A stretch of DNA of 64,000 nt, taken from the NCBI RefSeq assembly GCF_963678635.1, contig NC_087063.1:74173617-74237616 (forward strand), in the 5' to 3' direction. This DNA comes from Symsagittifera roscoffensis. Lineage: Eukaryota > Xenacoelomorpha > Acoela > Convolutidae. Of this stretch, positions 54,766-64,000 are shown piece after piece. The translations under genes and the position numbers were made by a program. Within the stretch, counting starts at the first letter, position 1; each line of letters begins with the position of its first letter. Under the pieces are notes generated by a model. That model saw nothing but the letters and a program-made list of their open reading frames with translations, was not told the origin of the DNA and searched no databases.

Positions 54766-56850
54766 AAAAAATTTTTTGAAAATTTTTTAAGCTTTTCTTG
54801 TAAATAGAATTTTATCTTGAAAAATTGATGAAAAATTTTTTTTTCGATGGTTAAAATTCGGAAACTTTGAAAATTTTTCAAGTTTTAATTGCAAGTACAG
54901 TTTTATCTTGCAATAAAAGACCTTTTTAACTTCAGAAACCGAAAAAATTTTAGATGGCAAGTTTCAGATGGTAAGTTTTGACAAAACTAAGTTTCTACTT
55001 AGAGTATGGGTTCATAGAGTAATATATAACGGAAAATTTTTTTTTTCAAAAAAAGTCTATTAAAAATTTATTTTTTCTAATTTATATTCCCTAGGTTATC
55101 TGGGAAAAAATGACAAGAGGAGATTTTCTTTGACAGGTTAAATATTCCGTTCCACGGGATATCAGGGGAATCTTGACAGCTACTCATGGTTGGTTACGTT
55201 TATATCCCATTCAATCTTTTTTCCCCAGGTTATCTGGATAAAGGATGACAGCTCCATTATACCTATTACTTTTTTGACTTATTTTGATTTTTTCAGATAA
55301 TTATCCCACGATCATATGACAGATGCTTATTAGCATTTCCCCACGGAGTTAATGAAGCGAGAATTGCATAATTGAGAAATTAAGTTTTAAAATTTTCATA
55401 AAAAATTGAAATGCGTGCAATCAAAACTGCACGGACTTTTCATTGGAACTAAGATATGAAAAAGCAAAAACTTTTAAGTTTCGACCAATCAGATGTCTTT
55501 ATCCAAATCTCATTTTTACCTCAACTTGTTTATTTATTCTGTCATATTTCTTGCTATGATTAATTTCAGTTCTCTTTTGTCACTTTGTCTTTAATCTTTT
55601 AAGAATTGTTGAAATTTCTGAATTTTTCAAAATAGTATCATCCATTTTTGTCAATTGCGGTAAAAGTTTAAACTCAGAAAGACATAGTATCATAATTTTT
55701 TTGTGTCTGATACTTTTGTAGGATACTTTTTCGTATTTTTCTCATAGTAAGATTTCAAGAAGATTAAACAACTTACTAGAAGTTGGTTATAGTTTTTTAA
55801 ATATACCTATTCTATCGTTAATTTTTTCATTTTGGGGACTACAACATCCATATGCCATCATCACTCTCCGTTTTTTTTACCAAAAAGTTAATTGCTAAGA
55901 TGCAGTTTGTAAAAAGGCTAAAAAAAATTTCTTAATGATCAACCCAAATTTGTACAAAATTGATAAAATTGGCTGAAATTAGGATAATTTTTTCTCAAAA
56001 GTATATCAGATATTGGATGAAATTCGACAAAATCTTCTTCATAACAGATGATTATCTCTCTGTTGCTTTTACAACATCATTTTTCTAATTTTTCTGTAGA
56101 AATGTTTTATGCTTTAATTCTTGTTTCCTGCTTAATACAGGTTTTCGCTATTGAACTCATTTTGAAAGAAAACTTAGTCAAAACTAGGGAAATTAACAGG
56201 AAAAAAGTATCAATTGAACGAACTATTTGCTGGAAGAGATAAAATTAGATCTGATAACGTCTGAATTTTACCATGTAGTTTTTATATATTTCCCTTTAGG
56301 TTCCTTATACAGTTGCTACAGTAAACTATTCAAGCAAAAACAGAACTTTTAGATAGGTCTTTAACTATCACTTTTCTTGCAAAATAATTAGTGAATTGAT
56401 TTCTATTCTTGATTTTTGTCGGATGGTTTCTCAACAAAGAATTGGCGCTAGTTAGGGCATTCAAAAGCATATGTAAAAATGAGAATATAAAGGTGTATTA
56501 TTACGTTGATTTTTTAGAAAAAATTCAAAGCAGCTCTTATGGTTATAATCTGAAAACATTCGGAAGTAAAAATACACAAGGAAAACTAGCTTCTAACTTT
56601 TGCAACATTTAAAAACTTCTGAAAGAACGCTTCTTAAAAAAAGCGGTTTAAAAAAATCAAAGGGCAAACTGTAACAGTTGGATAGTTTTGCGAAATAAAT
56701 TAAGCAAAAAACTCTATAGTTCTACCTAGTTTTCTATTTGAAAAAAATTTGCGGCTAACCAGAACAAAATCTTTGAGTTTAAACTTTTATGATGTAAAGT
56801 TTTTCTGAGGAACTGCTGCGGGAAAGAGTGGTTAACTATTGATTATTTTT
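54505..56850 (+). mobile_element. diverged Polinton-like left-arm relic
   Basis: After the 19-G run come the subterminal motifs (54,545-54,770). Then 55,900-56,850 aligns in the same direction with 37,550-38,520 of the large element, for example AAAATCTTCTTCA.AACTGATGATTATCTCTCT, TATCAATTGAA and GATAACGTCT. Similarity is clearly lower than between the two arms of the main element, so it is an older or distinct copy. No right end is visible. Confidence 0.5.
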
Positions 56851-58369
56851 GTTTGGTTGTTCCGACAAAATAGTGACTTGATTCTGTTGGTTGTTGGTGA
56901 TATACCATAAATTTTTTATGAGTTCGTTTTTCAAATATTTTTGAAATTACAAACCGTTTTTACTTGATAAAAATTGGTCATAGCTTTATAAAAATTTTGA
57001 AAATAATAACAAACAATTTATAAAATTACTAGTTTTTACGGAAAATCTTTCCTCAATCCTAATATATTTGTTACTTTTTTGTTGGGTTATGTCAGAATTT
57101 GTTGAGGAAATGGTTTTAATTACCAATAAAATATTGTTGAACTTTTGTTCAGTGTTTGGGTAACGATGAGTTTAAAAAGCGATGGGAAGTGAAGCAATTA
57201 ATCGTTCTTGCGCTAGAAAAAACTAAATTAGTTGATATTTTTATTTGCTGAAGTATTGTGTCTATTTTTGGAGTATATCGTCAATAAACAACGTATATCA
57301 TCGTTAGGGTGTTTTGATAGGATAATAATCTGATAAGTTTGACAGTGTTAGTAATATATTATACAATTTTAGAGACTTTGCTTCCTTATTTGAGTTTTGA
57401 ATTTATTGTGCGCTGACATTATTTTTCACATAATTTGACATTAACTTTCGACGGTGATTATTTTTGTTTTTTAACGAAGTTGAAAATTTGATTGTTGTGT
57501 ACAAGAGTATTGAAATCTTCCGAGAATTTCCTGATTTTTTTCAAATATTGTTAATATTGAAATCCAAAAAAAATTTCCTTTGACAAAAAATTTTAATTCT
57601 TTTTTGAATTTTCTATGTTTTCTATGCTGAAACCTGAAACTCTGTTTTTGTGAAAGTTTTGATGCTTTTTTTACAATTAGCATCAAAATTATTTTCTTTT
57701 CGAGGTTATCACTGGCTTAAAACCTTAGTTTTTTTGTAAAAATTAAGATTTTCTGGACTGAAACTAAAAATTGAAACCTAAAAGCATGGTCGCTGAAGTT
57801 GAGTTTTTTGTTTTTAAAATGGTTCAAAAGCTTTACTATACTTTGTTTATCCTTTATCATGCAAAAAGAACTAAATTTTTGTTATCTTAAACCTAGTTTT
57901 CAAATTCTCAAGTAAAAAATCCTTGAAATCTCTCAAACTCTAAACATAAAAATTAAAAAATTGGTTTTTGAAAGGAGGTCTAGTGTAAAATAGACACATG
58001 AACATGTTTTTAACATCAAACTTACAAATTTGTTTGGGGAAATCTATGTTTTTGGGGCTGGCACTATGATTTCTAGAGATGAAACTATGTTTTTAGAGTT
58101 TTGAAATTGAAAGGTTGATATCCCTAATACATGTCTATTCCAGCAATGAAATGGCCAAAAAGATGGAAAAATTTGGCCTAAGACGTCAATTTTAGTTGGC
58201 TAAAACTATCAACTTGAGGTCTCAAACTGACACCTTCTGCAAGTTTTTTGATTTTGAAAATTGGTTAGCGCATTAAGGATTCCTATTATCTAACTATATT
58301 TTACAAAACTCTGAATTGGAACGCAAGATTTTTGCAGCTGAAACCAAAAATTAGGATAGTTAAAATTGA
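56851..58369. other. AT-rich spacer, no supported gene
   Basis: A 47-bp stretch near 57,583-57,628 (GACAAAAAATTTTAATTC...) also occurs at the junction of the two right-flank units (about 53,376-53,420). The part after 57,600 has loosely repeated phrases (TGAAACCTGAAAC, CTGAAACTAAAA) that may be worn satellite edge. Confidence 0.4.
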
Positions 58370-61300
58370 TTTTCTAATGCATAAGCTACCATTTGAAATC
58401 TATTTTATCAAAATAAAGCGGATGTGTTAGTGTTTTAGCTTTAGTTTTGTTGTTACGCCTATTTTTTTTGTGTTTAAACTAGAACCTGATATTTGTTGTT
58501 AAGTGGTTAACGTTTAAAATTGGTTTTAGTGCGTGATTTTATGGTTCGTTCTTTGTATACTCAACACTTGTCATAAAAATTAATGATTTAGTCAAAAAAA
58601 AACACCCAAATTCGTTCCTTTCTTTTTCGGTTTTGTTATTTGTGCGTAAACTAAAACTTGATGTCTGATGCTAGGTGGTTAACGTTTAAAAATTGTTTTA
58701 GTGCGTGTTTTTATGGTTCGTTCATTGTATATCGTAAAGTTGTCATAAAAAACCAATGATTTAGTAATAAAACACCCAAATCAGTTCCTTCCTCTTTCGT
58801 TTTTGTTATTTCCTCCCCTAGTTTTAGTAATTGGCTGCTTTACTGATGAATGATTTAGGTTTAATTTATATTAGGGTAGGTAAAAAATTGGGGATAAGCC
58901 TCGACAAATGATTTCTAATGCGTAAGCTATGATTTCAAACATATTTTACCAAAGTAAAGTGGATGTGTTAGTGTTTTAGCTTTAGTTTTTGCTGTGATAC
59001 CTGATAGTTTCCTGCTTAAACTAAAACCTGATGTCTGGGGTTATGTGGTTAACCTTCAAAATTGGTTTTAGTAGACAATTTTATGGTTCTTTTTTTGTAT
59101 ATTTATAATTTGTCATAAAAACCAATGATTTAGAAAAAAAAACCACCCACATCCGTTCCTTCCTTTTTAGGTTTCGATATTTGCTCTCCTAGTTTCAGTA
59201 ATTGGTAGCCTTCTCGATGAATGATTGATTTAGGTTTAAGTTACATTAAGGTAGAAAAAAAATGAAGATAAGCCTCGACAAATGATTTTAATGTGCAAGC
59301 TATCCTTTCAAACCTATTTTATCAAAATAAAGTGAATAAATAAGTGTTTTAGCTTTAGTTTTGTTTTGAAACCTATCATTTTTGTGCTCAAACTAAAATT
59401 TGATGTCTGGTGCAATATGGTTAATGTTTAAATTTGGTTTCAGTGAGTAATTTTATGGTTCGTTCTTCGTATTCAAAACTTGTCATGAAAAACCAATGAT
59501 TTAGTACAAAATCAGCCAAATCCATTCCTTCCTTTTTCATTTTCGGTACTTTCTTACCTAGTTTCAGTAATTGGTAGCTTTACAGTTGAATGATTTAAGT
59601 TTAAATTCCTTTGAGGTAGGTAAAAATAAAATGTGTTGAAAGAAAGCTGAGGATAAGCCTCGACAAATTATTTTAATGCGTAAGCTATGATTTCAAACAT
59701 ACTTTACCAAAATAAAGAGGATGTGTTATCGTTTTAGCTTTTAGTTTTTGTTTTGAAGCCTAATTTTTTTGTGCCTAAACTAAAACTTGATGTCTGATGC
59801 TATGTGGTTAACGTTTAAAAATGGTTTTAGTGCGCGATTTTATGGTTCGTTCTTTGTATATTAAAAAGTTTTCATAAAAACCAAAGATTTAGTCAAAGAA
59901 ACACCCAAATCCGTTCCTTCCTTTTTCGGCTTCGATATTTCCTCTCCTAGTTTCAAAATTTGGTAGCCTTCTCGATGAATGATTTAGGTTTAAGTTACAT
60001 TAAGGTAGGAAAAAAAATTGAGGATAAGCCTCGACAAATGATTTTAATATGCAAGCTATCCTTTCAAACCTATTTTATCAAAATAAAGTGAATAAATAAG
60101 TGTTTTAGCTTTAGTTTTGTTCTGAAACCTATCATTTTTGTGCTGAAACTAAAATTTGATGACTGGTGCAATATGGTTAATGTTTAAAATTGGTTTCAGT
60201 GCGTAATTTTATGGTTCGTTCTTCGTATTCAAAACTTGTCATGAAAAACCAATGATTTAGTACAAAAACAGCCAAATCCATTCCTTCCTTTTTCGTTTTC
60301 GGTACTTTCTCCCCTAGTTTCAGTAATTGGTAGCTTTGCAGTTGAATGATTTAAGTTTAAGTTACTTTGAGGTAGGTAAAAATAAAATAGTTGAAAGAAA
60401 GCTGAGGATAAGCCTCGACAAATTATTTTAATGCGTAAGCTATGATTTCAAACATACTTTACCAAAATAAAGAGGATGTGTTATCGTTTTAGTTTTTAGT
60501 TTTTGTTTTGAAGCCTAATTTTTTTGTGCCTAAACTAAAACTTGATGTCTGATGCTATGTGGTTAACGTTTAAAAATGGTTTTAGTGCGCGATTTTATGG
60601 TTCGTTCTTTGTATATTAAAAAGTTTTCATAAAAACCAAAGATTTAGTCAAAGAAACACCCAAATCCGTTCCTTCCTTTTTCGGTTTCGATATTTCCTCT
60701 CCTAGTTTCAAAATTTGGTAGCCTTCTCGATGAATAATTTTGGTTTAAGTTACATTAAGGTAGGAAAAAAAATTGAGGATAAGCCTCGACAAATGATTTT
60801 AATATGCAAGCTATCCTTTCAAACCTATTTTATCAAAATAAAGTGAATAAATAAGTGTTTTAGCTTTAGTTTTGTTCTGAAACCTATCATTTTTGTGCTC
60901 AAACTAAAATTTGATGACTGGTGCAATATGGTTAATGTTTAAAATTGGTTTCAGTGCGTAATTTTATGGTTCGTTCTTCGTATTCAAAACTTGTCATGAA
61001 AAATCAATGATTTAGTACAAAAACAGCCAAATCCATTCCTTCCTTTTTCGTTTTCGGTACTTTCTCCCCTAGTTTCAGTAATTGGTAGCTTTACAGTTGA
61101 ATGATTTAAGTTTAAATTCCTTTGAGGTAGGTAAAAATAAAATGTGTTGAAAGAAAGCTGAGGATAAGCCTCGACAAATTATTTTAATGCGTAAGCTATG
61201 ATTTCAAACATACTTTACCAAAATAAAGAGGATGTGTTATCGTTTTAGCTTTTAGTTTTTGTTTTGAAGCCTAATTTTTTTGTGCCTAAACTAAAACTTG

Positions 61301-64000
61301 ATGTCTGATGCTATGTGGTTAACGTTTAAAAATGGTTTTAGTGCGCGATTTTATGGTTCGTTCTTTGTATATTAAAAAGTTTTCATAAAAACCAAAGATT
61401 TAGTCAAAGAAACACCCAAATCCGTTCCTTCCTTTTTCGGTTTCGATATTTCCTCTCCTAGTTTCAAAATTTGGTAGCCTTCTCGATGAATGATTTAGGT
61501 TTAAGTTACATTAAGGTAGGAAAAAAAATTGAGGATAAGACTCGACAAATGATTTTAATATGCAAGCTATCCTTTCAAACCTATTTTATCAAAATAAAGT
61601 GAATAAATAAGTGTTTTAGCTTTAGTTTTGTTCTGAAACCTATCATTTTTGTGCTGAAACTAAAATTTGATGACTGGTGCAATATGGTTAATGTTTGAAA
61701 TTGGTTTCAGTGCGTAATTTTATGGTTCGTTCTTCGTATTCAAAACTTGTCATGAAAAACCAATGATTTAGTACAAAAACAGCCAAATCCATTCCTTCCT
61801 TTTTCGTTTTCGGTACTTTCTCCCCTAGTTTCAGTAATTGGTAGCTTTGCAGTTGAATGATTTAAGTTTAAGTTACTTTGAGGTAGGTAAAAATAAAATA
61901 GTTGAAAGAAAGCTGAGGATAAGCCTCGACAAATTATTTTAATGCGTAAGCTATGATTTCAAACATACTTTACCAAAATAAAGAGGTTGTGTTATCGTTT
62001 TAGTTTTTAGTTTTTGTTTTGAAGCCTAATTTTTTTGTGCCTAAACTAAAATTTGATGTCTGATGCTATGTGGTTAACGTTTAAAAATGGTTTTAGTGCG
62101 CGATTTTATGGTTCGTTCTTTGTATATTAAAAAGTTTTCATAAAAACCAAAGATTTAGTCAAAGAAACACCCAAATCCGTTCCTTCCTTTTTCGGTTTCG
62201 ATATTTCCTCTCCTAGTTTCAAAATTTGGTAGCCTTCTCGATGAATGATTTAGGTTTAAGTTACATTAAGGTAGGAAAAAAAATTGAGGATAAGCCTCGA
62301 CAAATGATTTTAATATGCAAGCTATCCTTTCAAACCTATTTTATCAAAATAAAGTGAATAAATAAGTGTTTTAGCTTTAGTTTTGTTCTGAAACCTATCA
62401 TTTTTGTGCTCAAACTAAAATTTGATGACTGGTGCAATATGGTTAATGTTTAAAATTGGTTTCAGTGCGTAATTTTATGGTTCGTTCTTCGTATTCAAAA
62501 CTTGTCATGAAAAACCAATGATTTAGTACAAAAACAGCCAAATCCATTCCTTCCTTTTTCGTTTTCGGTACTTTCTCCCCTAGTTTCAGTAATTGGTAGC
62601 TTTGCAGTTGAATGATTTAAGTTTAAGTTACTTTGAGGTAGGTAAAAATAAAATAGTTGAAAGAAAATTGAGGATAAGCATCGACAAATAGTTTTAATGC
62701 GTAAGCTATGATTTCAAACATACTTTACCAAAATAATGTGGATGTGTTAGTGTTTTAGCTTTAGTTTTGTTGTGAAGCCTAATGTTTTTGTGCCTAAACT
62801 AAAACGTGATGTCTGGTGCTATGTGTTTAACGTTTAAAAATGGTTTTATTGCGCGATTTTATGGTTCGTTCTTTGTATATTAAAAAATTTTCATTAAAAA
62901 AATGATTTAGTAAAAGAAACGACCAAATCCGTTCCTTCCTTTTTCGTTTTCGATAGTTATTCGCCCAAATCCCAAATAGTTAAAAGAAACGCCCAAATCC
63001 GTTCCTTCCTTTTTCGTTTTCGATAGTTTTCGATATTTCTTCTCCTAGTTTCAGCATTTGGTAGCTTTCTCGATGAATGATATAGGTTTAAGTTACATTA
63101 TGGTAAAAAAAAGAAAACTGAGGATAAACCTCGACAAATGATTTTAATGCGTAAGCTATGATTTCAAACATACTTTACCAAAATGAAATGGATATGTTTG
63201 TGTTTTAGCTTTAGTTTTTATTGTGAAATCTGATTGTTTCGTGCTTAAAATAAAACCTGATGTTTAGGGTTATGTGGTTAATCTTCAAAATTGGTTTTAG
63301 TGCGCGATTTTATGGTTTGTTCTTTGTATATTCAAAACGTGTCATAAAAACCAATGATTTAGATAAAACACGCAAATCCGTTCCTTCCTTTTTCGGTTTC
63401 GTTATTTCCTCTACTAGTTTTAGTAATTGGTAGCCTTCCCGATGAATGATTTAGGCTTAAGTTACACTAAGGTAGGTAAAATTAAAATGAGTTGAAAGAA
63501 AATTGAGGATAAGCCTCGACAAATGATTTTATTGCGTAAGATATGATTTCAAACATACCTTACCAAAATAAAGTAGATGTGTTAGTGTTTTAGTTTTAGT
63601 TTTTGCTCTGAAACCTGATAATCTCATGCTTAAACTAAAACCTGATGTCTGGGGTTATGTGGTTAACCTTCAAAATTGGTTTTAGTGCGCGATTTCATGG
63701 TTCGTTCTTTGTATATTCAAAATTGTCATAAAAACCAATGATTTAGAAAAAAAACACCCACATCCGTTCCTTCCTTTTTCGGTTTTGTTATTTCCTCTCC
63801 TAGTTTCAGTAGTTGGTAGCCTTCTCGTTGAATATTTTAGGCTTAAGTTACCTTAAGGTAGGTAAAATTAAAATGAGTTGAAAGAAAATTGAGGATAAGC
63901 CTCGACAAATGATTTTAATGCGTTAGCTATGATTTCAAACATACTTTACCAAAATGAAATGGATATGTTTGTGTTTTAGCTTTAGTTTTTATTGTGAAAT
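58370..64000. repeat. satellite array with 370-388-bp monomers
   Basis: About 15 monomers, each with GATAAGCCTCGACAAAT..., TTTAGTTTT, GTGGTTAACGTTTAAAA, TTATGGTTCGTTCTT and TCCGTTCCTTCCTTTTTCG landmarks. The GATAAGCCTCGACAAA landmark recurs at about 58,893, 59,261, 59,649, 60,021, 60,403, 60,775, 61,160, 61,532, 61,914, 62,287, 62,667, 63,118, 63,506 and 63,890. The first monomers (58,370-58,890) are partial or rearranged. The array continues past the window end. No coding potential. Confidence 0.95.
59581..62602. repeat. higher-order repeat, two copies of 1,511 bp
   Basis: 59,581-61,091 and 61,092-62,602 correspond base for base over four monomers (two A/B dimers). Diagnostic variants such as AAATGTGTTGAAAG versus AAATAGTTGAAAG and TACAGTTGAA versus TGCAGTTGAA repeat at exactly 1,511 bp. 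Within each copy the dimers differ more from each other than from their 1,511-bp partner. Confidence 0.85.

Noticed and set aside
58370-64000. CRISPR-like array
   Set aside because: Units are contiguous 370-388-bp monomers without short conserved repeats separated by unique spacers, and the DNA is eukaryotic.

Overview
The window is AT-rich eukaryotic DNA dominated by repeats. It looks like an invertebrate, possibly a nematode: homopolymer-rich intergenic DNA, short introns ending in TTTCAG-type acceptors, and a tetraspanin-family gene. The species cannot be named from the sequence. Only one long intact cellular gene is visible, on the minus strand at 2099-5008. It is a 969-residue protein made of two complete tetraspanin modules in tandem, each with its own cytosolic head domain. 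A 195-bp near-perfect palindrome lies just upstream of its start, and two short hAT-like elements flank it (1574-2017 and 5449-5868).

6.36-28.04 kb is one large decayed LTR retrotransposon of the Ty3/gypsy type, read on the minus strand. In order it has a truncated 5' LTR (27.90-28.04), a repeated leader/gag-head region, gag with a zinc knuckle and an Arg/Ser-rich tail, an Asp-Ser-Gly protease, a truncated RT, an integrase that keeps its D,D(35)E residues, a hydrophobic/proline-rich frame, an env-like frame, an extra frame after env, and a 3' LTR end at 6356. A 3,034-bp gag/leader segment is duplicated in tandem, and a third partial round follows it.

36,126-52,101 is a 15,976-bp element that fits Polinton/Maverick rules. 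It has 5'-AG...CT-3' ends, an exact 6-bp target duplication (TCGTAT at 36,120-36,125 and 52,102-52,107), and inverted arms of about 3.7 kb. Its interior is scrambled into direct and inverted copies of gene pieces: zinc-finger, a possible PolB N-terminus, and unknown acidic and small proline-rich frames. These are accompanied by CCAAT, CArG, CRE and heat-shock-like motifs. No intact replication or integration gene remains. Both flanks of the element were later duplicated in tandem together with a piece of the adjoining terminus: 3,450 bp on the left and about 1,380 bp on the right. The left flank carries a candidate two-exon 92-residue gene. The right flank carries a gag-protease relic of a second retroelement.

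54.5-56.9 kb is a diverged Polinton-like left-arm relic. 58.37-64.0 kb is a satellite array of roughly 370-388-bp monomers arranged in dimers and, for at least two rounds, in a 1,511-bp higher-order repeat. The array runs off the end of the window.
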